A stretch of DNA of 64,000 nt from Diphasiastrum complanatum (lineage: Eukaryota > Streptophyta > Lycopodiopsida > Lycopodiales > Lycopodiaceae). The stretch covers positions 24,247,367-24,311,366 of the forward strand of contig CM055098.1 of NCBI GenBank assembly GCA_029204225.1. Reading direction: 5' to 3'. Numbering within the stretch: position 1 is the stretch's first letter; each line of letters starts with the position of its first letter. This document shows positions 44,000-55,799 of the stretch, in pieces. The translations under genes and the position numbers were made by a program. The notes under the pieces were generated by a model. The model had not been told where the DNA came from. It was given only the letters and a program-made list of their open reading frames with translations, and searched no databases.

Positions 44000-44783
44000 T
44001 GAAGATCATCTACCAACATTTTATGTGTAGTATTTTAAGGCCCATGACATATATCTTCATACCCCTCATCAAACAAAACCTCTTTCCTAATTGGCATATC
44101 CTAGGGCCCATGATATACATCTTAATACTCTGCCTCCAACTAAACCTCTTTCCTATATCCTAGGGCCTATGATATATAGCTTGATCGTATACCTTATCCA
44201 AATGGACCTCTATCCCATTTAGCATATCTTGTGGCTCATGACAAGCATCCTCATCCAATAAAAAGGACATTTTCCTATTTGCCTCATGTGTTCATCTTTG
44301 CGGATCAATCGTAACAGTTGTGATACCTTGCTTGAAAATCCTCCAATCAAAAATGGAGGATTTGCACTTTTCGTTAACAAGCTCCAGTTGACGAGCTTTT
44401 AAAGTTTTGAGCCAATCGAAGGTTTTGAGATTTTTCATATTTAATTGGAGGATTTTTCGGCAAGATATCACAATTCTTATGGCATTTCCACATAAGCATA
44501 CACATTAAGCACATGGGACATAACTTCATTTCAATGACTTGGCAGATGAGGATGTTTGTCATGAACCACAAGATATTCCAAATGGGACAAAGGTTTATTT
44601 GGATAAGGTAGAGGATCAAGATATACGTCACGGGCCACATTGGATGAAATAGCATATTAGGATATCCATCATGGGACCCAGGGTAATCAAGATAGCAAAG
44701 AGGTTCAGTTGAATGAGGTAGAATATCACGATACATGTCATGGGCTCCACGGTACGAAACATAGAATGTTGGTGGGAGATCTT
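44000..44783. repeat. ~780-bp foldback with repeated arms
   Basis: The left arm (44000-44350) matches the reverse complement of the right arm (44450-44783). Landmarks: ATCATCTACCAACATTTTATG near 44009 against the complement of 44760-44780; ACCTTATCCAAATGGACCTC near 44191 against the complement near 44600; GATACCTTGCTTGAAAATCC near 44320 against the complement near 44460. Each arm has about three degenerate ~65-bp units around GGGCCCATGATATA and CTTTCCTA. Arms are roughly 75 percent alike. A transcript would form a very long hairpin, as in young miRNA or siRNA loci; it could equally be a foldback element. Confidence 0.75.
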
Positions 44784-45141
44784 TGTTACGAGCACGTAAC
44801 CAGTGCTGAACCCTAGAGAACACAGGAGGTCACATACCACAGTCAGGGTCGTGTCCAGCGTACACGACCAACAAGGCAAGACAGTGTGAGTAGTGTGCCC
44901 CGGCACGGTCCATAGCCATGGCGGGCCTAACACAGCCTAGGGACCCTGTCAGCAAGATAGGGCCCCATGTTGGGCCCCGACGTGCAGTCGGCCACATCAG
45001 AGCCACGTGGCCGACACTTGGCAGTATGCATGCTACCAGGCCTCACACTGGGCTAGGAGGGGCTTGCTCCATATCATGGACTAGGCAAGGCTGGGAGGAT
45101 CAATTAGTGTTTGCCCTACTGTGGTGTTAGGATCTCTTACA
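44784..45141 (+). repeat. 5' LTR of element F
   Basis: 358 bp, TG...CA ends. The 3' copy (49108-49242) matches its first part with a short deletion where GACCAACAA stands here. Confidence 0.88.
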
Positions 45142-45142
45142 C

Positions 45143-45155
45143 TGGTATCAAAGCC
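45143..45155 (+). promoter_or_regulatory. Primer-binding site of F
   Basis: TGGTATCAAAGCC, one base after the LTR end, is similar to the initiator tRNA-Met site. Confidence 0.7.
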
Positions 45156-45940
45156 ATCTCCATCTTTGGGAGCTTAGTATCAGCAATAGAGAAAGTCAGA
45201 AAAGTGTACAGATACTTTCCAATTTTCAGAAATTAGGAGAGGACATCCAGCGTTGTAGAGACAGCTATCTATGGTGGAAATCCCAGTGCAATCTCGAGCC
45301 ATCTGAGTGAAAATCAGAGCCGTTTTGTAGCATAGAGCCATCGCTGCAGATTTAGTTATTTATTTCCGATTTCCAGGAGTAAAATACTACTATCTGAGCG
45401 GATTTTGAAAGGGAAGCATCGTATAGGTCCAGCGCTGCAAAATCAGGCTTTAAGCCTGATTTTTGTGAGAAATCTCTGGAATTTAGATCAGAATTAGGAC
45501 AGCAGGGACCTGGTAGACCAGCGCTTTTGTGATGCAGGTCTAGCATGGCTTTTTGCAGCTATTTATCTGTATTTTTCCAGCAGGGTTTTGTGTCGGAGAA
45601 AGAGAACTGACCAGCGAGCAGGGGGCCTTTGAAAATCCGGAAGTTTGCATTGGTTTTTTGGCTTCAAATCTCGTTTCTGGACCTACTGAGCCGCTACTCA
45701 GATAGCGAGGGGAGAGAGCAAGAAATTTCAGAGTTTGCTTGCATCCTTCCCAGACAGCAAATCAATATTTTAGACAGCAGGGGTAAGGAGCACAAGAAAT
45801 CAGAAACTTGCTTGCAATTCCCAGATTACCTTCTCCTGATAGTATGCAGCTAAAGAGGATGGATTGGACAGCTGTGGAAGAACTGAGGGGGTTTCTTGCT
45901 TTTCTCTCTGGAAGTACAGTCCTAAGAAATAGTTCTGAAA
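45156..45940 (+). other. 5' leader of element F
   Basis: No gene. It contains repeated CCAGCG words (near 45249, 45430, 45519, 45613) and shares style with 21889-22817. Confidence 0.5.
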
Positions 45941-46985
45941 ATGACCACTCCTCAGGGACCTGATCAACCCCTGGAGAGAGGCATTGACGAACTTGAAACA
46001 AAAGCCTTGGCTTTCAGTAAGGGGAAAGAACCCATGGAAATGGAAGAACAGGAGCAATTCGCCGAAGAACTCGACGAATTGGTTACCAAGGAGCAGTTCC
46101 TCCATTTGGTCATAGAAGTGGATGAACTGAAGTTGGCGTTAGCCAATTTCAAGTCCAGTGTGGACGACTCGTTCACTGAACTCAAAAGCTTGCTTTTGAG
46201 CTCCGCGAAAGGAAGCCTTCCCTCCACTTCTCAGCTGTCCCTTTCTCCACTTCCATCAGTTTCGGGTGAGCCTATGCGGTCTCACCCCAGTGTCTTTGAA
46301 GACTTAAAGCCTCCTACTTTTCTTGGGGAAGAGAAGAATAGAAACGCAGACATTCTACACACCTTCCTCAGCAAATGGTGACCATTTGCAAGCTATTGAG
46401 GCCAGTCTTTCCTTAGGACCCATGGCCTATAAGTGGTGGTTAAATCTCCAGGAGACTAGGCAGACTCCCCGGTCATGGAAGGCCTTTGAGGAAGCCTTCC
46501 TAAGAGAATTTCTACCTAAAAATGAACTTGATACAGTAATGGACAAATCCCTAATCCAATATATCTCGCAGTATCGAGAAACAATTTTAAAATTAAGAAT
46601 ATGGTTGATTATCACAAAATCAGGGGATTTGCCGTGGCCTCAAAGATGAATATAAAGTAGAGGTCCAAAGAAACTCGCCCACTACCCTAGAGCAAGCTCT
46701 CAGATATGCTCAAATCTATGATGATTCAGTGGGTAGGAAAAGGGGGAGATAGCAACCTCTTTTTGAGCAGCCTCCTCAGAAGGACTTTCAAATTAAAAAG
46801 AAATTTTTAAAGAGAAAGAAAGAAGATAAAGTAAAAGGTGAAGCTCCTCATAAACGCCCATCGCTCATACATCCCTTAAAACCAGAAGATTTTGAGAAAG
46901 CCGAACAAGAACGTTTGTGCTTTGTGTGCATGGGCAAGGGACACAAAGTCAGAAAGTGTCCCAAGGGGCCTTTCACTAAAAAAGA
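45941..46985 (+). pseudogene. Gag of element F
   Basis: The ATG at 45941 starts MTTPQGPDQPLERGIDELE, an acidic N-terminus with coiled-coil character (ELVTKEQFLHLVIEVDELKL) and a serine-rich linker. A frame change near 46376 leads to LGPMAYKWWLNLQETR and RSWKAFEEAFLREF, a retrotransposon gag domain, then another change near 46610. The knuckle CFVCMGKGHKVRKC lies at 46918-46959. Confidence 0.85.
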
Positions 46986-47061
46986 TTAAAAAGATAAAAA
47001 ACAAGTCCATCTTGTTCAGACTATAAGTTTCCCCAGTGACTCGGCAGCTTCCGAGATCGAA

Positions 47062-48715
47062 GTGTTTCATGAAGACCATGAACACTGTTGCCAGCTAACC
47101 TCTGCAATGCTAGCGAGGCCCTTCAGCTTTGGACCGCATGACCTAGTATGTATGCATGGGAACGTTGGTGACCAGTCAATCAGAGTTATGGTTGATGATG
47201 GGGCGACCCATAATTTCCTCAACTACACCCTAGTTAAAAAACTCAGACTTCCAGAAGTACCTAGTCAACATAGGTACATAGTTTCAATAGCTAAGGGTGA
47301 AGATAAGAATATCTGGGAAACTATGGTAAGTGATTTAAATCTTGGTATTCAGGGGTACCAAGATGAAATAAACTTCCAGATAATGCACCTGGATCGCACA
47401 GACATTGTTCTCGGGAAAGACAAGCTCTACAGCTTAGGACCTTCCCTCCAAAAAAATTATCAGGAGAACACCCTCAGCTTTCAGCATAAAGGCCGAGAGA
47501 TCCAGTTGCATGGGGAGCATGGTGTTCCCAACAGCCCTATGGTTTGCAGTTCAAAGCTCTGTCAGCTAATCAGAGACGACGACCATCAGGTATTCTTATG
47601 TGACTTTCAGTTTATTCCTGAAGTTTCTATTTCTAGTTCTTTACAGCAAAAAATTAGTAAATTAGAAACGTTATTGTCTAAATTTGAAGATGTTTTTCCT
47701 GAAGATTTACTACATGGTTTACCACCTAGCAGAGAGGTAGATCATGTAATAAACCTAGTACTAGGTACAGCACCTGTTTCTAAACCTCCGTATCGGGTCA
47801 GCCGAACAGAGGATGAAGAAATAACTAGGCAGTTAACAGATTATCTTGGGAAAGGCCAAATTCAGACCAGTAGTTCACCATTGGGCTCACCAGTCCTTTT
47901 GGTGAAAAAGAAAGAGGAATCTATGCGTCTTTGCGTAGATTACAGAGCCCTCAATAAAGTCACAATTAAAAATAAGTATCCTATGCCTCGGGTAGACGAG
48001 TTGTTTGATCAACTCGATGGAGCTAAAATTTTTCAGTAAAATAGACCTCAAATCGGGATATCATCAAGTCTGTATAAAGTCGGAAGATGTCCCGAACACA
48101 ACTTTTAGGACTCGTCATGGTCATTATGAGTTTAAGGTGATGCCATTTGGGCTCACAAATGCTCTAGCTACCTTTATGACCTTGATGAACAGTGTCCTCA
48201 GACCATACTTGGGTAAGTTTGTAGTCGTATTTTTAGATGACATCCTCATCTACAGAAAAACAAGGAAGGAGCATCTTAAACACCTCAGAAAGGTGTTTTG
48301 ACTGCTTAGAAAGCCTAAGCTTTATGCTAAAGAATCCAAGTGTGAATTCTTCGTTGAAGAAGTAGCTTATTTGGGTCACATTATCTCGGCAGATGGGATT
48401 AAGATGGACCCCAGTAAGGTTAAAGCCATACTCAGTTGGCTGAGACCTCATAATATTTTAGAGCTTCAGATCTTTCATTTGTCAAGGAATATGCTCAGAT
48501 AGTAGTTCCCATGACAAATCTTCTTAAGGGGAAGGGAAAGGAGTTCATTTGGGAGTCCGCACAGCAGGAGAGCTTTGATGCTCTCGAAACAGCCTTAGCT
48601 ACAGCACCAGTTTTAAAGGTCGTCGACCCCAATCAGCCATTTGTGGTCGAAACAGATGCTAGCGACTTTGCAGTTGGTGCTGTACTAGACTTTCTTGAGA
48701 GTCCCAGTTGACTCT
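47062..48715 (+). pseudogene. Protease, RT and partial RNase H of F
   Basis: Frame 47062-48039 holds the protease ([13 protein letters not shown], with DDG where DSG or DTG is usual) and the RT start ([38 protein letters not shown]). A one-base change near 48020 moves to frame 48005-48301 ([35 protein letters not shown]; FxDD form). A TGA at 48299 and a deletion near 48460 follow. RNase H begins (VVETDASDFAVGAVL) and is cut at about 48697. Confidence 0.88.
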
Positions 48716-49089
48716 AAAACCCTTAAATCAGGAGTGTGTGTTAAGTTGTCTCCTAGGTATTGTGGTCCTTTTACCATCACTAGGAGACTAGGCGACACAG
48801 CAGTAAGGTTTTCCTAGTTTTTCATGTAAGTCAGTTACGAAAAGCCTTAGCCAAATCCGAAAATCTGGTAGGGGACGGTGTTCTAGTTCTCCCATTGGAT
48901 TCTCAACAACCTCCACATGAACCAGAGGTGATTCTTGATAGTAGAAAGACGCACACTCGTCATACTCTATACAAAGAATACCTGGTCAAGAGGAATGATC
49001 AGCCTGTTGAGAGTGCCACCTGGAAAAAAGGCAGCGTCCTTCGCAAGATTTTTCCAGACTTTGTCTTAGAGGACCAAGACGGTTCTTAA
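48716..49089 (+). pseudogene. Pol C-terminus of F, chromodomain-like
   Basis: Directly after the RNase H cut the text is KLSPRYCGPFTITRRLGD, the end of an integrase, then FHVSQLRKAL with a frame break and a chromodomain-like end YLVKRNDQPVESATWKKG, stopping at 49089. The integrase zinc and catalytic domains are deleted. Confidence 0.8.
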
Positions 49090-49107
49090 GGGGGAGGGAC
49101 TCGGGAG
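49088..49107 (+). promoter_or_regulatory. Polypurine tract of F
   Basis: AAGGGGGAGGGACTCGGGAG directly precedes the 3' LTR. Confidence 0.8.
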
Positions 49108-49242
49108 TGTTACGAGCACGTAAGCAGTGCCGAACCCTAGAGAACACAGGAGGTCACATACCACAGTCAGGGTCGTGTCCAGCGTACACGCAGGGCAAGA
49201 CAGTGCGAGTAGTGTGCCCCGGCACGGTCCATAGCCATGGCG

Positions 49243-51740
49243 AGATCTATCAAACAAGATACTCATGTGCAGATGAGGCATAGGTTCACTCATATGAACG
49301 CCATCATTGTGTAGAGCAAACTAGCATACAATGGGGATATCAACCAGTGAGGAATTAGCACCTATATCTATAGAGTTAGATGGCTCACAACATAATTCAT
49401 TATCTACAAAGGATTTGACTTGGTCATAGGATCATTTGGAGGGATTTGACCTCTTGCAAACATCGTTCTTTGCGATTTTCAACAAGTGGATACATACAAA
49501 GGTTGGTGCATCCCCCTATGCATATCCATTATGAACATATTGTACATTTAAAGCTTATTTGACATTATGGGTTCATGACCGATCTAACTTTGCAGATTAG
49601 TGATTGTTCAAAAAACAATGATTATCCTATCCCTGATAAGGTTGCTTATGTCACATGGCCTCTTCTTTTCCGTGCTAGGATTTTAGCCCTGACTTCAATA
49701 GAGTATACGTAAAAATTAGAGGACTTTCATTCAGTGTATTGTGTTTTGGATTTCTCTGGAGTCCTCTGTAAAAGGCTTGTTGCCCTTCCTTGTAGGGATC
49801 AACTATTGACTATATTTGATGTTAGCTTAGTATTCTTAATTGGAAGATACTATTTGCTTCATTTTTATGGTTTATTGCTCTTATGCGATGCCATGTCTGT
49901 GATTTGTGTTCATAACTTGGTAGCAATTTCCAGAGACTAGATTTTTTCAATGATTGATCTACTCTTGGCTGGAGTGTTGAGCATTGCTGAGCACCTACCT
50001 TTAAGGAGATATATCGTGCAACATTGGAATGTTTGCCATTAATTTCTCTATGATGATCACCCAACAAGGACATGTATAAAAAAAATTTGGGTTGTTTAAG
50101 AACCATAATTTTAAAGAACATATTTTCCAACTTTGGTCAAAGTCATCTCTATTGTGGTTTTTGAGCAACAAAAGTGGGAAATGACTACTTTTTGGGTAGC
50201 GTTGATATAGGTACACCTCTATAAACAGACAACATGTTGATCAAATTTTCAAAATTTTGGTCAAGGGGGGGACTTTTACAATCTATGAACAACACTTTTC
50301 GATTCACCGTTTGAGTGGATGTTTAATCTTAATGGAAGGCCATTTGAGACAGATTGTCTTAAGTCCTACAAATGTCAAGACTACATTTATCATCCTTTTT
50401 CAGTAACAAGGTATCGAGATCTCATTTTGGGTGCATTTGTGAACAAATTTTACTTATTTAAAAAGATTAGATATATCCAGAAAACAAGGGATCCACAAAA
50501 TTCCATTTAGTACCAAGTGAACATTCAAAACACAAACTCACCTTTCTAAGTTTATTGGACCAAGCTACAGAATTCATCCGTGAGGAAAGTGTTGTCCTTT
50601 GTGAACGAGGAAGAACATTCTTTTGTCTTTGATGCTCCTTTTCTTTCAACTTGCCCAATGCTCTCCACTGAAAGATTTCCTCGTTTGGAGGCATTACAAA
50701 TGGTTTCTTTGCTTGGTCTCTGCAGAGCATGTATCAAGTATAAAAGAGTACCAGAGTGTTGACGTTCTCTTATACCACCAATCTCATACATTTTGATAGT
50801 ACTTCAAGCAATTGAAAGTACGCTCCCTTACTAATAGACCATAATGCTTTACATGCACAAAAAACCATATCCCTTTAAGTTTGCTAATTCGCAACCATAA
50901 CTTGATCAAATGAGAAAATGAAGTTTTCTTAAACCCTAGTGGAAAGTCTCATCCTTCAAATTTTCTGAATCTTATAAAACCATCCAGACTTTAAAGCATT
51001 CATAAAAAGGTTCATAGGCTCTCTTGACCTACAAAGGAGAATATTAGGCTATTATACACGATAAATAATCATTTCATCTACAAGTTATGGTCCATTAAGT
51101 TGCCTCTTGTGTGGAAATTCATCATTCAAAAACTCCCATAAGCTTTTTTGAGATAAATAAATTGCTAATGACGACATCAATATAGCTTCAAACATAAAAC
51201 CAAATAAAAAAAAAGATTACTAAATTTCATAACTTGGGTCCAATTTCAGCTCAATAATTTAAGGTAATGGCCACCGTACCACCAATGTGTGATATAATGC
51301 AAACTACATTCACTATAGCCAAAAGACAACCGAATGGTTTGGAACATGTTGACTATCACTTTGAAGGTATGAGAACAACCAATTGATCAATAAAAATAAA
51401 CATAGGAAATGGGACAGAAAACCAAAAAGGTACCCAAAGTTCCACAAAGTAAGTCTTGATTAAGCAAGATGCACCAAACAATATAAAACTTTATTGTAGA
51501 TGGTAGGTAGAGAGCAACTCATCACTCAAGAAAAGCTAGAGAGTCAAAAATTGCTAAGTGGATCTAGGGGTCTAGGAAGAATATTGTGAAATGAACTTTA
51601 GAGCCCCCATTCGAATGGAAAATCAATAGCCGAAACATGTAATAAACTCAAGTTCAACAATGAAGTTACGCATCTTATCCTATGATTCAACAAAGAAGAC
51701 ATAAATAAACAATCTATATATCATAGATGCACTACCAAAT
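49243..51740. other. Unassigned interval
   Basis: About 2.5 kb with no recognised gene. The plus frame 50319-50510 and minus frames near 50470-50790 lack known motifs. It could be old intergenic DNA or unrecognised repeat. Confidence 0.35.
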
Positions 51741-51747
51741 CACGGAC

Positions 51748-51775
51748 CACGATTCGGACAACAATCCGAATCGTG
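51748..51775. repeat. CACGATTCGGA inverted repeat
   Basis: CACGATTCGGA (51748-51758) and TCCGAATCGTG (51765-51775) form a perfect 11-bp stem with a 6-base loop. TTCGCGATTCCTGATTC words follow, then a T-rich run. Confidence 0.8.
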
Positions 51776-51974
51776 ACCCCCAAATCGCTCAGGGTTCGCG
51801 ATTCCTGATTCACCAGTAAATTTTTTCTTTTGGACTAAAAAAATGCAGATCAAATATCAGGACCATTAATCAAGCAATGTGATTCCCTACATGCACACAT
51901 TGATATGCATACACTTTTGCTTCAAGATTTTGTAGTCACTCGGTGGTCAGGGTCCTAGGCAATTGTCGTTTGCA

Positions 51975-52096
51975 CCCTAAGCCCTAAACCCTTAAACTAG
52001 CAATAGTTTACTTCCTTTAAACCAGATTCTCTGATACATTGAGAATTGAACAACAACTTAGATGTGACTATTTCAAATTGCATTCAGGGTTTAGGG
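51975..52096. repeat. Telomere-like units in opposite orientation
   Basis: CCCTAAGCCCTAAACCC at 51975-51991 and AGGGTTTAGGG at 52086-52096. Other copies are at 3836, 4340-4353 and 10637-10650. They are too short to be a telomere. Confidence 0.6.
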
Positions 52097-52319
52097 TTGA
52101 TCCATAAAAATTCAAGGCCTACAACATCCTGAATTTGAGTCAATCTCATTCTACAAATGATTTCACAGATGATACAGACGATTGACAAATTTCACAGATG
52201 ATTTCACAGAATTCACAGATTTCACAGATTCTTTTGGCCCTTTTTTTGCATATTTTTGGGTTATTTTGGGGGGGGAAACTAAAAAAAAATTAATTAATTA
52301 AATAATCAATCAATCAGTA

Positions 52320-52397
52320 CGGTTCACCACGGTTTTGGGCAGAAAATTTTACGAACCGTACGGTTCACTGTACGGTTCTCAAAACCGTGGTGAACCG
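52320..52397. repeat. CGGTTCACC palindrome cluster
   Basis: CGGTTCACCACGGTTTTG (52320-52337) pairs perfectly with 52380-52397 (18 bp). Between them lies the palindrome GAACCGTACGGTTC (52353-52366). AT-rich DNA with an A-run lies just before it. Confidence 0.85.
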
Positions 52398-52544
52398 ATA
52401 ACGGTTCATTAATTCTATGTCCGAAACGCATCCGTAGGGCATTTGGCTCAGTCAAGCAATGTGATTGAACCATACGCTCAGACTTGATTTTGCTTCATTA
52501 AAGTTTGGGACTCCCAGAGTACTTTTGAGCTAATCTTAGAAGCC

Positions 52545-52601
52545 CGTTCCGACCCAAAAAGGGTCAGAACGTTCCGTTCCGGAACGTACTGGGTCGGAAC
52601 G
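52545..52601. repeat. CGTTCCGACCC palindrome cluster
   Basis: CGTTCCGACCCA (52545-52556) pairs with TGGGTCGGAACG (52590-52601). The palindrome CGTTCCGGAACG is at 52575-52586. Confidence 0.85.
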
Positions 52602-54835
52602 AGTTAATGTAGTTATAAAATATTTTATATCTGACCCTGCTGGCCCACGATTTCTTCAAAACTAATATCTATCAAAGATCTACCAGCAGTCCAAATAGAT
52701 AATAGATAATATCTGCCATGGACTATGTATGTATGGCAAGCAGAAAATAATTGCAAAGTCTGCATTCTGCAGCAGGAAATCAGCTGCCAGAGAGCAAGAA
52801 ACTGCAAAAATACAGCCCGTATAAATTAGCAGTGGGCTCAAAATTCATTCAAATAGTTAAAAAATGAAAAAAGAATGATTGCGATTTAAAAGAATATGAA
52901 ACATAAAGAAAAACTCAGTTTAATGCTCAACGTTTCCCACAATAACTTACCCCTATCGCAACAAAGCTAACAAACCCTTTCATGGCTTTACAATTTACTT
53001 ATGGGACAAACTCATGGCCCCCAAGGCATAACTATTGGGTATGGTCCCAACAGGCACCTGCTGGTCACCCAAGTTATAGGGCTTTGGTCTGAATCCTAAA
53101 TAGTGACTTGGATTCATGAGCTTTGAAGAAAAGGCCCTCTCTCCATCACAGACCATATTCTCTTTTGGAGACCCACTCATGTGGTATTCATGAATTTGAG
53201 AGATAAAGAAAATGATTGTAAACTGGGTTCTTTGAGGAGCGTTGTTGTATTTCTGTTACTCTTATTCCTCAATTATTTGGAGACATACAGCCTGATGAAT
53301 CTTGAAAATACGAACTTATAACACTGTCTGTTTTTCAGGATCCAAGAGTTACATCTTTCTTGTCAAGAATTCATTTCTCTACCGAAGACTCGGCTTCTCA
53401 AGATGATTATTGTGAAAACTTTTTCTGTGCTCGAGGCTACCGAAATTGAGCTTGTGGTCTGTGAAGTAGTGGATATGAAGAATAGGAGAAGGAGACGCGG
53501 CATTAACTCATCCCACTGTCCACATGAACTACAGATGCTTTGCAACGAATATCTAGTTAAGGAGCTTCACCGACTCTTTTAGCCCTTGTTTATTATAGCA
53601 GAAAGAATACAATATAGTTGTGCGTGGTCCTCTTAATCATGAATGGGACGTGATTTGCGATCTCAACATCTGGAAACTAATTAAATTGTGAACGAAAATC
53701 GCTGCACCAGGAAGCAGAAGGATAGTTCCATGCCAATTGGGGTAGCGCAGAATCTGCAATGCAGGAAAAAAGAAATTGAATCTGCGTTGCAAGATTTGAA
53801 TTGTGTAAGCAGGTGGATTTCAAAATCCTAACCTGTTGATCATTTGTTGAAGAATGACTGTGATTATTCATAAACCGGAATGGATTGTTTGAGAGACGCA
53901 GAAGGTTATATCCATGGCTTGCTGCTTCCTGCTTCTGCTGCTTCTGTGTTATCAAACCTGATTTTGTCTGGAATGCAGCAGGCATAGTAAGGATCCAGAA
54001 TGAGAGGGATCTTCCCAACTTCCTTGGAATTTGGCCACGTCCCTGCTAATTTGGGGGGAGGGTGGCAGACCTACCCACTCACACACACACCCAATGGCAC
54101 CACGTGCCACAAGTTGGGCTCTGCCCCTCCCACTTGAAACATGCCATGTGGGGCTGCTGTCTAATGGGAAGGTGCTCGGGAAAAATCTGACCCGCAACCG
54201 CCAACGTCATGTGAGCGGCTTCCACGGGCACTCACGTCTTGGGCGCACCACCACCGCCAACAAGAGTGTGAATTTTAATCGACAAACTATAGTATATCGA
54301 CAATAAATCATATTGATTGGCTAGCAACTATATCTAATCATCAATGTTGTATCATGTAAAACAAATGCCTACTTCAAACAAGCAAATTATTTATGTTATA
54401 CACACATTGCAAGACAAAGAAATATTTTTTTTGTCATTTATTTATGCAATATACACCAGTCCCCTATGCAAAATCTTCAATTCCAATAATTACTAAACTG
54501 AAATAAAGAAAAATAGTGTTGAAACGATTGGTTATAACATGTTCCTCTACAACCTTCGCACCAACCATGTGATTCAAACAATTAGAAAATATTAAACTAA
54601 CAACCTGAACACTAGAGTCATCACAAAATGCGAATAAAAGTGTGCATTTCAAGCACTTATTCAAAAAACTGTAATGAATCACATTAAATCTATTCACAGT
54701 GTGTTCTTCATATATACATTTACTGATTTTTTAATTTTGAGACCTTCATTTTGAGCTTATATGTAAGATATGATGTGTCGAACATGTGAGTGTATTGATG
54801 AAACTTCAATAGTTTTATATAGGTTATTGTGAATT
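52602..54835. other. Mostly unassigned; weak minus and plus frames
   Basis: No gene is recognised. Two stretches look more gene-like than the rest: a minus frame 53180-52995 (FRPKPYNLGDQQVPVGTIPN) and a plus stretch 53395-53580 ending HELQMLCNEYLVKELHRLF. Neither has a known motif or a clear start. A GC-richer patch at 54040-54250 has no convincing frame. Confidence 0.3.
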
Positions 54836-54839
54836 TTAC

Positions 54840-55345
54840 AATCAATTTTTTGCCTATCTGCTCTTAAAATTCCTATATGATTATAGAAACATGTCTATTA
54901 AAAATTAAAGTTTGAGGTATATAGAGATAGATATGTGCATCCAAAGTTTTCCATTTAAGTGTTTATAAAAATCACCAAAACTGGAAGTATCATATTTGAG
55001 TGTATAACACCATGATTTTAACAATATTTTTTTGGGTTGTCTACTTTAAAAAGTATTTTATGACCATAGAAACATGTCTCTCAAATTTTTTTCAGTTTGG
55101 AGTTATGTAGAGATAGATATGTGCATCTAAAGTTATTCATGTCAAGTGCCGAAAATTGTTGAAAATTATTGAAAGGTGCTAAAATGTTGTAGCCCTCCAA
55201 TGGAGGTGCTTTTTACAACCCTTTCTTTGGCTATCTACTTTCAAAAATCATTTATGACCATAGAAACATGTATAAAAAATAAATAAATTTGGAGTCCTAT
55301 AGAGATATATACGTGCACCTAAAGTTACCCATGTGAAGTGCTGAA
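54840..55345. repeat. ~190-bp tandem repeat, 3 copies
   Basis: ATAGAAACATGT occurs at 54883, 55066 and 55260, followed each time by GGAGT or GAGGT, TATAGAGATA and GTGCATC or GTGCACC with AAAGTT. Spacings are 183 and 194. The copies are quite diverged. Confidence 0.75.
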
Positions 55346-55799
55346 AAGAAGTCTAGTTCCACATACAATTAAAAGATTGAAATTTCAATCATTTGATGGC
55401 ATGTTATGTCTCGTCAAGTGACTAAGGGTTTTATGTGCACTTTTGTGTGCACGTGCACAAAAGTGTGCTAAAAACAGCTCTAGTGTTAATATCAAGCAAA
55501 TTCAAGCGAAAGACACCCTATGTTAATATATTATATTCCCTACGCGCATACATCCATCTCAACCGTGATAAAATTTACACAATGCATGCTAATTATAGTT
55601 ACTAAGTGCTCAATCATAAAAGTAGCTAGGATTTTTTCAATTTTGGAATCATAACTGTTTACATGCAGTTGTTGTGGTTCATATCAGACAAAAAAGTGCA
55701 ATTTTTTTATACTATCCAAGAGTGGATCAAACATACTAGCAAAGCTATTACGGAGGATTAATACATACAACAATAGAGTGGTGATGTTGTATTTGACTT

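Larger units (their letters stand above)
44784..49242 (+). mobile_element. Ty3/gypsy element F, integrase-deleted
   Basis: The 5' LTR is 44784-45141 (TGTTACGAG to CTTACA). The 3' LTR starts at 49108 and is cut after 135 bases. Gag, protease, RT, part of RNase H and the last part of pol remain. It inserted at the outer end of the foldback right arm. It is a different family from A/C/D/G: other LTR, other gag, and primer site TGGTATCAAAGCC. Confidence 0.9.

Noticed and set aside
44774-49250. AGATCT on both sides of element F as its target duplication
   Set aside because: It is two bases away from the 5' LTR and the 3' LTR is truncated, so the match may be chance.
53677-54018. A 113-codon minus frame as a host gene
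   Set aside because: No motif, low-complexity Ser/Gln/Asn, and no supporting splice or promoter signals.
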